A DNA stretch of 64,000 bases from Littorina saxatilis (GCF_037325665.1 NC_090258.1:40885260-40949259); one strand, 5' to 3'. Numbered from the stretch's first letter, positions 25,326-36,499 are shown. Translations and numbers: made by a program. Notes: generated by a model from the sequence alone, not told the origin.

Positions 25326-26191
25326 AACAAGTCGCGTAAGGCGAAAATACAATATTTAGTCAAGTAGCTGTCGAACTCACAGAATGAAACTGAACGCAAT
25401 GCCATTTTTCAGCAAGACCGTATACTCGTAGCATCGTCAGTCCACCGCTCATGGCAAAGGCAGTGAAATTGACAAGAAGAGCGGGGTAGTAGTTGCGCTA
25501 AGAAGGATAGCACGCTTTTCTGTACCTCTCTTTGTTTTAACTTTCTGAGCGTGTTTTTAATCCAAACATATCATATCGATATGTTTTTGGAATCAGGAAC
25601 CGACAAGGAATAAGATGAAAGTGTTTTTAAATTGATTTGGACAATTTAATTTTGATAATAATTTTTATATATTTAATTTTCAGAGCTTGTTTTTAATCCG
25701 AATATAACATATTTATATGTTTTTGGAATCAGCAAATGATGGAGAATAAGATAAACGTAAATTTGGATCGTTTTATAAATTTTTATTTTTTTTTACAATT
25801 TTCAGATTTTTAATGACCAAAGTCATTAATTAATTTTTAAGCCACCAAGCTGAAATGCAATACCGAAGTCCGAGCTTCGTCGAAGATTACTTGACCAAAA
25901 TTTCAACCAATTTGGTTGAAAAATGAGGGCGTGACAGTGCCGCCTCAACTTTCACGAAAAGCCGGATATGACGTCATCAAAGACATTTATCAAAAAAATG
26001 AAAAAAACGTTCGGGGATTTCATACCCAGGAACTCTCATGTCAAATTTCATAAAGATCGGTCCAGTAGTTTAGTCTGAATCGCTCTACACACACACACGC
26101 ACACACGCACACACGCACATACACCATGACCCTCGTTTCGATTCCCCCTCGATGTTAAAATATTTAGTCAAAACTTGACTAAATATAAAAA
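25326..26191 (+). mobile_element. R3 repeat, full-length copy
   Basis: Starts AACAAGTCGCGTAAGGCG, has an AT-rich middle with two copies of a TGTTTTTGGAATCAG segment, then GCCGGATATGACGTCATC, a CACG microsatellite, and ends in a perfect 12-bp hairpin (ATATTTAGTCAA and its complement around AAC). No coding capacity. A near-identical inverted copy lies at 38391-39234. Confidence 0.9.
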
Positions 26192-26335
26192 GTAGAGCTT
26201 CAGACGGGACCTGAAAAATTCTTCAATATAGCCGGGATTTTAATAATTATAGCCTACTTCAATATAGCCGGGTTTCACTGTACTGGTATCATGTGATTCT
26301 TGCTGTGACGCTGCATAAACACAGCCTAGTGAACT
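26192..26335. other. AATATAGCC-type short repeats flanking R4/R3
   Basis: CAATATAGCCGGGATTTTAAT occurs here and again left of R4 (about 24722), with further ATATAGCC units on both sides, suggesting that R4 plus R3 interrupted an older short tandem array. Confidence 0.55.
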
Positions 26336-26602
26336 GAAGGCATTGTTTAGAGAATATGTTAATTAAACTGTGGTGTATTGTATCTGATTCTGATTCAGGT
26401 GTCTCACATGAGCAGTAGCAATAGTCTTTCTATTATTATGTTTTCACTGGATGGAATCTTGAGTTTGAAGATGAAGGCATTGTTTAAAGAATGTGTTAAT
26501 TAAACTGTGGTGTATTGTATCTGATGCTGATGTCTCACATGAGCAGTAGCAACAGTTTTTCTGTTATCATGTTTTCACTGGATGGAATCTTGAATTTGAA
26601 TA
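26336..26602. repeat. Tandem duplication, two units of about 137 and 130 bp
   Basis: GAAGGCATTGTTTAGAGAAT at 26336 and the matching segment at 26473 start two copies that share TTAATTAAACTGTGGTG and CACATGAGCAGTAGCAA; identity is high with small indels. Confidence 0.9.
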
Positions 26603-26666
26603 TGTGTATATGATCTGACCTGCTGCCATTTCCTTCCAATTCAAGAGCAGATTTCACTCTTTCTAT

Positions 26667-26670
<4 letters not shown>

Positions 26671-26749
<79 letters not shown>

Positions 26750-26752
26750 ACA
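26671..26752. repeat. (CA)n microsatellite
   Basis: About 38 CA units, nearly pure. Confidence 0.95.
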
Positions 26753-27957
26753 CCACATTAACATACACTTTAAAGGCATATGTACGCGCTCCCGTGTTTA
26801 CAAAGTGTAGTTTGCCCATAATCGATGTCAAACGCACCATAAGACCATGTAATGACGATATGTCGCCATGCGCGGACCATATACATGCATTACAGCTTGT
26901 TTTAGAGTATCAAAAACTTTGGATGTAAACAAAGACGCGGAGTTATTTCCCTTGCGTCAACGCTACCTCTGTTGGCAAATCTATAAATAGGACGATCCAG
27001 ATCAAAATGAAAATTAACATATCTCAACATTGAAGGGGTCCTAGACCACAATATTTTGCAGGGAACTTAATTTAGCATGTCTCCAGCTGTTGGTAAAGCA
27101 ATTAGCGTGTATAGTCATCGAGTACATATGGCTTTAAAATCATTTTGCATAAATGTGACATGTATTGACACAACTGACAAAGGTTGAGCTGATTAACCTC
27201 AAAATAGCTCTACACAGGAAACAAGATAAGGAGCATTGCAAAATTAAATGGCATACACTTGAAATGCGAGCACACATTTAAACTACAAATAGCATGCAAC
27301 TGCAAGCAACACTGAACGTACCACTACCACTATTGCAGGTATGAAGCCAAAGTGAAGAGAAGAACACTTTCACTAAATGTTCAAAATTGAAATAACATAT
27401 ACTGTGGGCATGTGTCATTAACTATTCATTATGATAAATAGACCTGTGCGCTTTTTTGCAGAAATAAGTGTGTTCAATTTTGTTGTCATCAAAACAGAAC
27501 TAGTTGATAATAGAAACTAACTTTCAGTTCCACTGCCAATTGAAACACTGTATTACTTGACTGTACTGATGCAGAACTACGCTGGACCACACACTCTTAT
27601 TTGTTCCCTAAATCAAGCAGTCAACATTAATTGAACACGGAGAGTGAACATATACCTGTTGATAATCAAACTGCTCATGATTCTTTGTTATTCACAGCAG
27701 TGGATGTAAAACAACCACAAAATAAGGTCCTGTATGCATTATAATTTATACTTGTAGCACTTGATTTTGTATTGTGGTCGGTGATCTGAAATCAAAATGT
27801 ATGCCTACATCTGTGCATGATTTTACTTTAAGAATAAAATGAAACAAGAATGGAACAATTACTGACTTCTCTGTGAGTGTGATAGTGGGGCTCCTATGTT
27901 GCAAAATCATTCAAATCATGCAACAAACACCAAATTTAGCAAATATGAAGAGTTTTA
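26753..27957. other. Unassigned AT-rich DNA
   Basis: No gene recognised. The segment from about 27880 onward is similar, in inverse orientation, to 32805-32945 (shared GATACAGAGCCACC and CAACAAACAC blocks), so it is part of a dispersed repeat. Confidence 0.45.
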
Positions 27958-28203
27958 TGTGCTTAACAAAACCTGATACAGAGCCACCGCGAAAAATAAA
28001 AAAATGGGTAGTTTTTAAACAATGTTTCAAAATGGCCGCCAGTGTAAACGGTTGGGTATGTTAGGCATATTTCACTTCATGTGATTAACAGCAAATTTGG
28101 CGTAAATGGACATTTGCTTTTGCTTAACAAAACCTGATACAGAGCCACCGTGAAAAAATTAAGAAATCAGTTGTTTTTTTAACAATTTTCAAAATGGCCG
28201 CCA
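27958..28203 (+). repeat. Diverged tandem duplication
   Basis: GCTTAACAAAACCTGATACA plus GAGCCACC, then CAAAATGGCCGCCA, occur at 27960-28040 and again at 28113-28202. Confidence 0.8.
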
Positions 28204-28355
28204 ATAAAAGGTTAATTTAGGCATTTTTGATGCTACAAGACATTCTCTTGCAATAGAAACTAACACAAAAACATTTTTAAACAAAACAATACATGTATTG
28301 TTGGTGCAGAGAATGATTGGACGGTGTGGGTGGCAGGGTTGAAGATTTTGAGGAT

Positions 28356-28532
28356 TACCTAAATTGTGCAAAAATAAATATATTGCACCAATTTTCATAC
28401 CAAAACAAAAACATCCATTCCTGTGCTGTTGTATTCAATGTATGCTATTGAGGGCACTCAACTTGGCTAACTGGAACACTTTTAAGATAAAAGGTGGCCT
28501 TTACATGGGTTATTTGACCGCCGCCCAAATAA
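28356..28532 (+). repeat. Left arm of a diverged inverted repeat
   Basis: About 175 bp from TTGTGCAAAAATA through CATTCCTGTGCTG to AAATAAGGGTACCC; it matches the complement of 29096-29268. The two arms enclose about 560 bp without a gene. Confidence 0.75.
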
Positions 28533-29095
28533 GGGTACCCCCAAACTAAAACTGATAAAAATGTAATGTATCAACTCAAAAGTCGACTAAAATTCATAAT
28601 CGCTGTATTTCGAAAACGTTCTTTGTTCTCATGTGTTTACACAACTAGCACATTCCAGCAAGTGTCTATACTCAAAAGAAACTTTGGCAGTACTTGAAAC
28701 AACCATCTGTCATATATACAGGCGAAGTCAAAAATATGTGGGATGTAAGTCAACAAACCTGTGGCAGTTTTTAAAATATTATTTCGTGAAGATTTGAAAG
28801 TGTACTCAAACGGTTGAACTACGCCTCGTGTGTAGACACACATTCCTGAAAGTTTCAACGCAACCCACTTGGTCATTGCTAAAATACATGGATTTTAGTT
28901 GACACATACATCAGTAGGTACAATGGCACAACACTAGAAATATGCAAGATGGCGAAATAAAACAACCTGTTCTGGATGGATAATCAAGTTGACTTTCTCT
29001 TCGTATACAACAGTGACCCAGTTGTGCCTCAGGAATTGTCGTCGGCTTTTTAAAAGGTACCCTAACGGAAGTTTTTGTCACATCTCTTTGTCACG

Positions 29096-29268
29096 TCAAG
29101 GGTATCCTTATTTTGACGGCGTAAATGACGATGTAAAAAAAAAATGTGCCAGATAGCGAAGATGCGAGCCTTTAATGGCATAGACAGTTTGAATAAAATG
29201 ACACAGGAATAAATGTTTGAGTTGGGGTATGAAAATGGGTAATAATATTTTTGCACAGTTTAGATGCT
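29096..29268 (-). repeat. Right arm of a diverged inverted repeat
   Basis: The complement reads CTGTGCAAAAATATTATTACC ... CATTTATTCCTGTGTC, matching 28356-28532 with many substitutions. It abuts the cysteine-rich end of the decayed gene at 29277. Confidence 0.75.
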
Positions 29269-29276
29269 GACAGTTT

Positions 29277-29961
29277 TTACAGGCATGCAAGCACATTTGC
29301 AGAGAGCTGTGCCCTGCAGTCCTTCTTAGCAGCATTTGCAGCGTTTTGTTGTACAGCTCTTCTTGCAGGCACACCTCATGAGTTCTCGGCACACGCTGGA
29401 TACCTCTTGAAAGCTCGTCCAGAATGACTCCCACTTTCCAGCCTTGAACTGCCAGCCCACAGAGTTGGGAAGTCTAATAGGCAGATGGCTCTTTTCAATC
29501 TCATGTCCTGCAGCAGCACCTCACTTGTAAGGGGATTATGGTCAATTTGGCAGCTCTTTTTACTGAAGAGGTACCGTCTAGCACTGTTTACACCCAGTAC
29601 GTTGCTGGTTTTGTCCTATAAATGTACACCAAAAAGCTCTTGTGCTGCCTTGTCAGTGGTACTCAGCTTACAAAGAGGAGCAGACAACCTGAAGAAAGTT
29701 TGAGTGACGTCTTCAAATGCTTGCCATACTTCCCAAGCCTTCTGTTTCCCCAATACCATTCAAGAACGACATAGTGTCACAGCCTGTAAGGCTATGCAAA
29801 ATGGGCAGACAGGGTGACTTCTCTTGGCCAATGGCTTTGGCAATGTGGCGATACACTTCATGAGCAGAAAAAACCGCAACACAGCTGGAATGAGAAGCAG
29901 ACTGTCTGGCCTCCTCTACATCCATGGTGCAGGAAATCAGCCTGGTGTACCCTTCACACAA
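29277..29961 (-). pseudogene. Decayed gene: LTGCD nuclease-like region plus cysteine-rich tail
   Basis: Minus-strand frames give, in order, VYRHIAKAIGQEKSPCLPI followed by LHSLTGCDTMSFLNGIG, then EVWQAFEDVTQTFF, then SARRYLFSKKS, then WESFWTSFQEVSSVCRELM and a CACKKSCTTKRCKCC cluster. I recognise this order from multi-copy invertebrate proteins of unknown function in which HALTGCDTTSAF (resembling the helix-turn region of XPG/FEN nucleases) precedes a CXC-like cluster. The frame is broken in a few places, so this is a relic or non-functional copy. It lies downstream of, and on the same strand as, the exon chain 32571-30883 and might be its 3' part. Confidence 0.6.
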
Positions 29962-30118
29962 AAGATGAAAAGTGACATTTTTATTTGAATGTATTTGAAT
30001 AATGTTTACTATCTCAGAGAGTCGGTCAAAGCCGGATTAGCAAGTCTTCACACAACAGACCAAAATGAAAGAAAATTTTATTTCATGAATTCGTATAATT
30101 CTTACTGTTTCAGGTTAA

Positions 30119-30517
30119 ACAAGAGGCGAAGCCATCAAGGCTCACGTAAGAAATCGACAAACAGTAACACACACACATACCTAAAGTGTGGATGGTTACC
30201 TAAGAGGCGGCACTGGGTGTAGTGCCTTTCTAGTGCACTTGCACTACAACAGCACTGGGTGCAGTACTCGCTCCGGCATCAAAGAATTTTGCACTAAAAA
30301 ATGCACAAAATTTGACCTATTTCGTCGCCTATAGAAAACGGAAAGAATGTCATTTTGAACATTGTTATGACATTCTTTCCGTCAAAAAAGTCAATTTAAC
30401 GGTGTTAAATGAAGCGACCATCCACACAATTAGGTTGCCATCCAGAGTTTAGGTTGCCATCCACGTGTGGATGGTTGCCTTATGGTGATTTAGGCAACCA
30501 AACCTGTGGAAACGGGG

Positions 30518-30576
<59 letters not shown>

Positions 30577-30880
30577 GCATAGGTGAAACTGTGCAAGAAA
30601 GCGAGACACTAGATCTAGATCTGTCTGTCTGCATGTAGCCTACTTACAGGGACACGACTGCCAACTAGTCTCGGCCCGCTCAAAATAATAATGACCGAGA
30701 CTTTCAGTACTTCCTTCGCGTGACGTCTAACCCTCTTACGTCATAATGTGACGTCAATGTAATGTGACTTCTTCAAATGTTAGAGTTTCTACCACAGACA
30801 TACACACGCACGCACATACGCACGCACGCACAGACAGACAAAGTTACGATCGCATAGGCTACACTTACGTGAGCCAAAAA
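30119..30880 (+). mobile_element. R2 repeat, complete copy carrying an insertion
   Basis: Left end ACAAGAGGCGAAGCC at 30119, right end CTTACGTGAGCC at about 30864-30875. Between them lie the CA microsatellite (30520-30570), AGATCTAGATCT, CTAGTCTCGGCCCGCTC and the CGCA microsatellite. The CA tract is split by about 330 bp of foreign sequence (30183-30519). Confidence 0.85.
30183..30519. mobile_element. Hairpin-rich insertion inside R2
   Basis: Repeated TGTGGATGGTTRCC / GGTTGCCATCCA motifs at both sides in opposite orientation, and a perfect 16-bp stem (ACGGAAAGAATGTCAT, 30338-30353, complement 30367-30382) with a 13-base loop. Probably a small MITE. Confidence 0.6.
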
Positions 30881-30882
30881 CA

Positions 30883-30954
30883 AACACAGTTTCCAGTGAC
30901 CCAACTGATTCTGGAATCTTTCTGACCGCTACATGTATTCGCTTCAAACAGTCG
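30883..30954 (-). CDS. Candidate exon 3 of a minus-strand gene, unknown protein
   Basis: An acceptor (TTCTCTTAG) at 30955 opens a frame reading DCLKRIHVAVRKIPESVGSL plus ETV. The two bases left over from exon 2 plus the first base here make a Ser codon, so phases agree. It ends near a GTTTGT donor just where R2 begins, so R2 inserted at or just inside the next intron. No domain recognised. Confidence 0.4.
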
Positions 30955-31099
30955 CTAAGAGAATGTTGACCATAGTGAGGGTACGTTAAACCCATCAAAT
31001 TCACAGAGGTCGCTTACAAATGATGTGCAAACATGTTCCAATTAATACAAATAAAAAAATCTTACTGTTAAGCTAGACATGGTGTATTAGGTAACAAAC

Positions 31100-31205
31100 C
31101 TTGATACAGTAGTACTAGTGAAATCAGCTCCCTTCTGTGGCACCGGAATAATTGCAGAACGCTTGTTCCCAGGAACCGGCATGTGGTGTAACTCTTGTAT
31201 ATATC
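31100..31205 (-). CDS. Candidate exon 2 of a minus-strand gene
   Basis: Bounded by an acceptor (TTTTTTATAG) and a GTTTGT donor after AAG. Its single open frame begins YIQELHHMPVPGNKRSAIIP and continues with Val-Pro-Gln-Lys-Gly. The length of 106 nt is two leading bases, 34 codons and two trailing bases, and the leading two bases complete the codon left by exon 1. The frame looks protein-like but I do not recognise the family. Confidence 0.5.
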
Positions 31206-31777
31206 CTATAAAAAATAAAATTCACACCAATGCACGGTCAACTTAAAATAAGCAAAAGGATGAGAAACAAGCAACAAACCAAAATTGTAAAAATCAAAGA
31301 GCGGTACCTCTTCATTTCTCAAAACCACTTATCTCATTTGATTAGCATACACTGTATGCTTTTGTCTGTTACCTACCGTCTTTGAAAGTTTGATCACAAC
31401 ACCGTAAAGACATGGGGAGTGGAGTGTTTTTATCTCCAGCTGGTCATCCTACTATCTGGCCTACCCTCACTCAGTTTTTGACTCTACCCCTCCCCACCTC
31501 AGCCGTTTAGAGACTTATGGAAGTCCTATAACGTAGGCAGGACTAATTATCATACCATGAACAATCTCTTTCTCCTCGCCTTTTATTCTAAGTTCGTTTA
31601 ATCTGTTTAAAATCACCAGCGTGGCGATCATGATTTCCTTACTTGTAATCAACAGATAGATCTAGATCTATCAGCATCACAATCCAGCTAATGAGCTATT
31701 GCAAGATTAAACAAAGTCTCTGCATTTCAGCGCTTCACCCGATGAATAACAGACCCCAGGGGAGAATTAAACAGTAA

Positions 31778-32450
31778 TATGGAACACGAAGAGGGTCAAA
31801 TGTTCGAGCAAGTACTCGCGCATTTACTCGAGCACTTTCGAAACTGCTCGAGTAAATGCGCGAGTACTTTTGAATCGGAGATTCCCGAGTTGTACCGAAG
31901 TCATTGGTTGGGTTTATTGAAAACTTGACCCGGAAAATTTACTGAAACGACGCATCTGTAGTCGTCATGGAGGCGGGAAGGGCGGTCGCTGGGATTATTA
32001 ACGATCGCATCAGGGAATTGGCGGACAGACCTACTGGGATGGTCGATCGGTAAGTATCAGTGTACTTTTAAATTCAAATTGTTAACTTTTTTGGCTTTGG
32101 CTCGCCTCGGCTCATGTGCACGGTGTCTCATTTAGAAAATATGCCAAAAAGATGACTGTTCCGCGACAAGTTTTTGCTTTACCCGCTCGTTACTTCTCGG
32201 AAATACGCGAGAAAGTACTCGCGCATTTAAATGCGCGAGTACTTTGAAAGTGCTCGAGCAGTTCTGAAAGTGCGCGAGCAGTTTGAAACTGCTCGAGCAT
32301 TTTCAAAAGTGCTCGCGCATTTCCTCGAGCAGTTTCGAAAGTGCGCGAGCATTTTCAGAAGTACTCGCGCATTTACTCGAGCAGTTTCGAAAGTGCTCGA
32401 GTAAATGCGCGAGTACTTGCTCGAGCATTTGACCCTCTTCGTGTTCCATA
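31778..32450. mobile_element. Fold-back element FB-A with 6-bp target-site duplication
   Basis: Terminal inverted repeats start TATGGAACACGAAGAGGGTC and extend about 95 bp; CAGTAA flanks both ends (31772-31777 and 32451-32456). The arms are built of CTCGAG and CGCGAG hexamers about 11-12 bp apart, and each arm is itself a near-perfect 60-bp palindrome (AAGTACTCGCGCATTTACTC and its complement around TTTCGAA). The interior carries a separate ATG-plus-donor segment. The superfamily is unknown; it resembles Foldback/Galileo-type architecture. It lies in the first intron of the candidate minus-strand gene. Confidence 0.85.
31967..32049 (+). CDS. Possible captured first exon inside FB-A
   Basis: ATG at 31967 opens MEAGRAVAGIINDRIRELAD, then Arg-Pro-Thr-Gly-Met-Val-Asp, and ends two bases into a codon at a strong GTAAGT donor (32050). 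GC content and CpG are higher than in the arms. It could be the first exon of the element's own lost transposase or a host exon picked up by the element. No following exon is present before the right arm. Function unknown. Confidence 0.4.
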
Positions 32451-32501
32451 CAGTAAAATGATGTGACATTGGTGAATGGATGCGTATTCTTGAAAACTTA
32501 C

Positions 32502-32571
32502 CTTCAGAAACGTTGTTTTCGCTCAAATCAAAACACGCAATGTTGCGGAGGCCGCCATCTTGAATTTTCAT
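32502..32571 (-). CDS. Candidate exon 1 of a minus-strand gene
   Basis: ATG at 32571 opens MKIQDGGLRNIACFDLSENN plus Val-Ser-Glu and ends one base into a codon at a GTAAGT donor. Joined to exon 2 this gives a Gly codon and keeps the frame. An alternative ATG 13 bases in gives only a short frame. The FB-A fold-back begins 45 bp beyond the donor, so the intron carries it whole. Confidence 0.5.
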
Positions 32572-33118
32572 GCTGCGGATATATAACATTCTAAAAACGA
32601 TCAAATTAAATACCAGAACACAAAAATACCCATAAGAGTATTTATGTCATGCATGTGTTATCAGCAGACAACTTCTGGTGCATGGTAAACCATTGAATTT
32701 TACATTTGCTGAGTTGGGAATATTTACTGCTGAGCACTTTTGGTACGAACTTCGTCTGCTGTAAATGCAGCCTTTTATTCCCTATCAAAAAAACAAAAAC
32801 AAAAGATTTCTGAAGGGGTGGCTCTGTATCTGAAATCCCTTAAATAATTATAAGGAACAATATCACAAAGTATGATGTTTGTTGCAAGATGTGAATGATT
32901 GATTAGTGCGTCTGCAACATACGAGCCCCACTAGAACTGTGATTTAAAACATGTCATGCTCTCTTTTCTCTCCCTCTCTACTATTTACTACTGCCACTTT
33001 CTGTGTGTACAATCATACATGTTTGTTTTCCCACACATGAGCAAGCGAGTCTGGCATTGTCACTGTTTCTTGCTGCGTTTCACGGCTGTGCCCGTATGCT
33101 TATGGGGGAAGTTCGCGA
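32572..33118. other. Unassigned DNA upstream of a candidate gene
   Basis: Includes 32805-32945, the inverse relative of 27880-27980. No coding region recognised. Confidence 0.4.
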
Positions 33119-33345
33119 AAACTCCCGAAGTTTTGAGTGACATCGGAAGAACTTGCCTCACTTTCGTATGCATGGGCCGGAAGAAGGGCTTACTTCGAAG
33201 CAAAGTGAGGAAGTAATTGATGGTAGTTTGCGACAACTTCCTACGTTTTGGGCGACATCGGAAGTACATCCTCAATTTTGCATGCATGGGACGGAAAAAG
33301 TGCTTACTTTTGAAGCAAGCGAGGAAGTAAGTGAGGGTAATTGTA
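33119..33345 (+). repeat. Diverged tandem dimer, period about 116 bp
   Basis: AACTCCCGAAGTTTTGAGTG at 33119 and AACTTCCTACGTTTTGGGCG at 33235 start two copies that share GACATCGGAAG, TGCATGGG, GCTTACTT and GAGGAAGTAA. Both strands have open frames across it but with no recognisable domain. Confidence 0.75.
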
Positions 33346-33635
33346 CTACAGCGAAACCCAGGAGTAAACACGCTGCTTCCAATGTTTCTCAGTGCAAAAT
33401 AGCAGGGCTTTTCTTCGGTTTTTCATATAAAACCGATCTAACGCAAATGAAAGTCCCAAAGAGAGAAAATAGAAAGAAAAGTCGTATCTCGTGCGTGCAT
33501 TTCGTGTAAATTTCCCTGAATACAAACCTGAGTTGCCAGCTTTGACTTTTGTTCGTTCTGGGTCACTGGCCACCACTCTTAAAATTTCATCCCCGCTTTT
33601 AGGAGAGGGTGTTTCTATGTAAATGGGCGTATGTG

Positions 33636-33677
33636 TGCATGTGTGAGTGTGTGTTTGTGTGAGAGTGTGCGTGTGTG

Positions 33678-33709
<32 letters not shown>

Positions 33710-33773
33710 TGTGTAGGTGTGCGTCTGTTCATTCATTCATTCGTAGTGCACGCGCGCACATGTGTGTTGGGGG

Positions 33774-33812
<39 letters not shown>

Positions 33813-33968
33813 AAACTGAGTGTTTGTATGTATTTGTGCGAGTACCTGTGCATGCGTGTGTGCGGGTATAATTGTGCGTTTGTTTGTGTGCGCGTGCGTG
33901 TGTGTGTTCAACGGTGTGTGTGTGTGTGTGTGTGTGTGCACCCCCACCCCCCACACACACACACACAC
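33636..33968. repeat. Compound TG/TGCG/TTCA microsatellite region
   Basis: TG tracts, a (GTGC)n run at 33679-33710, ATTC repeats at 33730, and a final CA tract. Frames here are artefacts. Confidence 0.9.
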
Positions 33969-34114
33969 TATTATGAGCTGATTATTTGCGCCTCGATATT
34001 TTTTTATTTTCTTACGTTTTATGTTGTTTGTTGTGATTCACCACACCCGAGTTTCTCGAAATTGAGATAATAAAGTGTTCTATGTCTAACACACATGCAC
34101 ACACGCGCGTAGGA

Positions 34115-34800
34115 TAAAAAAAATCCAATCTTGACTTTCAACTTTACATAAACATACATCCTGTTCACAATTAACGAGGACAAACATAATTTACTAACAC
34201 CTAAGTACAACAATTTATCTTTTGTAAAAATTTGGACACACATTTTCCCAATTAATATGAAAGTTACTGAACTTATCTTCTTTTCACTACACCTTATATC
34301 TTGATTCCCCCAAAAACTTGAGTTTTTAAATTGACCAGTAGCCCAAAACTTTCGCTCTAACCAAACAGTTTTACTGATACACAATCATTAAAAAAAAAAG
34401 AAAAGAGGTTTAACATAACCGACTTCGCTACCACATAAAAAAAAAGTTTTATTCTCCCCAACATTCTGGTCAACAAAATCATTATTACAGACAGTCATTC
34501 TATTTCAAGACAATCATCACAGCTTTGAACAGACCATTTCGTTCAACCAGTCAAAAACAACAACTATAGTAAAAGCTACAGCGCGATCAACGTTCGCCCA
34601 TTTACGAACTCGCGATGAGATTTGTTTCTTCTGGTCACCAAGCCTACCGTTTACAAACGCATGCGCACTAATTGGGATTCCCCCAATTTCCTCGACCTTG
34701 ACCTCAGGACTCTCGAAGCCACTACTTCGGCGTTCAAGTTAGCTCGTGCATACCGAGTAGCTGGCAGCTTTGCTTCCGAAGTTCCCACTTTCAAAGTTAA
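34115..34800. repeat. Segmental duplication, copy A
   Basis: Shares, in the same order and orientation, TCTTGACTTTCAAC, ATTAACGAGG, CAAGACAATCATCACAG, CGCGATGAGATTTGTTTCTT and GATTCCCCCAATTT with copy B (35370-35680 and 36655-37010). The two are diverged, with many indels. Confidence 0.8.
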
Positions 34801-35179
34801 TTTCATCATTTATACGACGATATCGCATCTTAAAGAAACCTCCAACGCATGCTACAATCGCATGACATTCTGGTTTTAAAGGCAGCTCATTGGGAAATGA
34901 GCTCAGACACAATATTAAAGACGTGAAATGCGTCAATCGAGCAACTGTCGTAACTTGCCCACAATGAGACGGTCGGCTACCTTGCACCATAGACACGAAC
35001 TGTGACATTCTTGTTTAATTTAGGTGAAAAGCTTGAAACAGCGGGGCTCAAAACCGACAGTAGGCCTACGATCATTTACTGACCGAAAAAAACGTACTCG
35101 AGTCATTCGGCGAAGATGGTGAGCTTTCAAACTACCACGACTGAATAACTGATAACACATCTTTGCATAGTGCTTTTTC

Positions 35180-35262
35180 TAGACGAGTAGCAGAGTGCAG
35201 TGGTTACGGATTCGGAATTTCAATCCGACGCTCTGGGTTCAAGTGCCGCTGGGAGTTGATTT
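35180..35262 (+). mobile_element. tRNA-like SINE head or decayed tRNA
   Basis: GTAGCAGAGTGCAGTGGTTA resembles an A box and GGGTTCAAGTGCC a B box, 30-40 bases apart with a plausible anticodon-arm palindrome (CGGAATTTCAATCCG) between. It is followed by T runs rather than a CCA end. Most likely a tRNA-derived SINE remnant. Confidence 0.45.
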
Positions 35263-35369
35263 TTTTTTTAACCCTTTTTTTTAATAGACCTCAATTGCAT
35301 TCAGACTGCAACAACCAGTTTTTGCCTCTGTGTTAATGTTTTTTAAACGCGTAAAGAAACTGTCCTATG

Positions 35370-35680
35370 CTTTCAAAAAAAATCGAATCTTGACTTTTAA
35401 CTGTACATAACCATGCATCGCCATCGTAATCAAAAATTAACGAGGGAAAAAAATTAAAACACCGATGAACAGTATTGTCTTTTCTAAACTTCTTGACAGA
35501 CATTTCCCCAATAAATAAGGAACAAGTCACTAAACTTAGTTATTTACGGTCTACTGCATAATGTTCTTCCTTTTAAACTTTACCAGTAACCGAAAGTTTC
35601 CCTATAACCAATCTATGTTTGTCCAACAAAGAGTTTTACCGATATAAAATTATTAAACACAAGTTCAACATGCAGTAATT
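35370..35680. repeat. Segmental duplication, copy B, left part
   Basis: Relative of 34115-34400; interrupted after this point by about 970 bp that include the element at 35882-36499. Confidence 0.75.
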
Positions 35681-35881
35681 GTTGTACTTATTGTGAGAAC
35701 GAAATTGATTATACTGATTTTTTTGTGTGTTTGTGTGTGCCCCAAAATTATGTTCACTTGGAAATGCGTTGAGGATAAAGTTATATAATATGATTATTAA
35801 AAATTACCGTAAAGGAAGCTTTTTTGGGCGTGTTTAAAATACATTTCGAAATAGTATTGTTAACGATATAGGTACATTTAA

Positions 35882-36499
35882 AGGTGGTCGTCTACATTTT
35901 TGCTTTTTTTCTCAATAATCTTATGGTTAGATTTCGATACAAAATTATGTCAAATGATGAATGAACCATGGGGAAAAAAGTTATCGAAAAAAAAATATAT
36001 GTAAAAAAAGATTTAAACTACTCTCTAATGCTGCATTATCTGTCTCGTTTTAATAGAGTTTATGGTCGCTGACCGCTCCCTCTAAACTCACACTTTATTT
36101 TTGGGTAGCGTGACTCACGCTTCCAATATTTTGTTTTCTGTTTGCTGAGAACATGTGCTTTGCCTAAAAATACTGACCAATCAAATTCATGTCACTATGC
36201 TTATAGCCACGCCCAAACAAGTACAGCTACAGTTTGACACTGGAGCGCTGTCCACGCTTTTTTTTTAAACCCACGAAATGCACGGGATTTGAGAGGAGTT
36301 TTGCGCTTGGCATTTTCCAAATAAGGATATCCTACTATGAGTACTACGCTGGAATACTACAATGAACTTTCAAATGGCTACACTGGCTTCGTCTTTCCTG
36401 ATTGAAAGGGGGTGTATTGTTGATATTTGTAGATAATAGACTCTGCATTTGTGTAATGGTCAAATGGCGATTTTGGTATAACAATGTAGACACGGACCT
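35882..36499. mobile_element. TTAA-flanked MITE
   Basis: Inverted ends AGGTGGTCGTCTACATT and the complement of AATGTAGACACGGACCT, flanked by TTAA on both sides (35878-35881 and 36500-36503). No transposase. TTAA target sites fit piggyBac-type cut and paste, but the terminal AGG differs from the common piggyBac end, so the superfamily is tentative. Confidence 0.7.

Noticed and set aside
33631-33968. Overlapping Cys/Val- and Thr/His-rich frames
   Set aside because: TG and CA microsatellites, as above.
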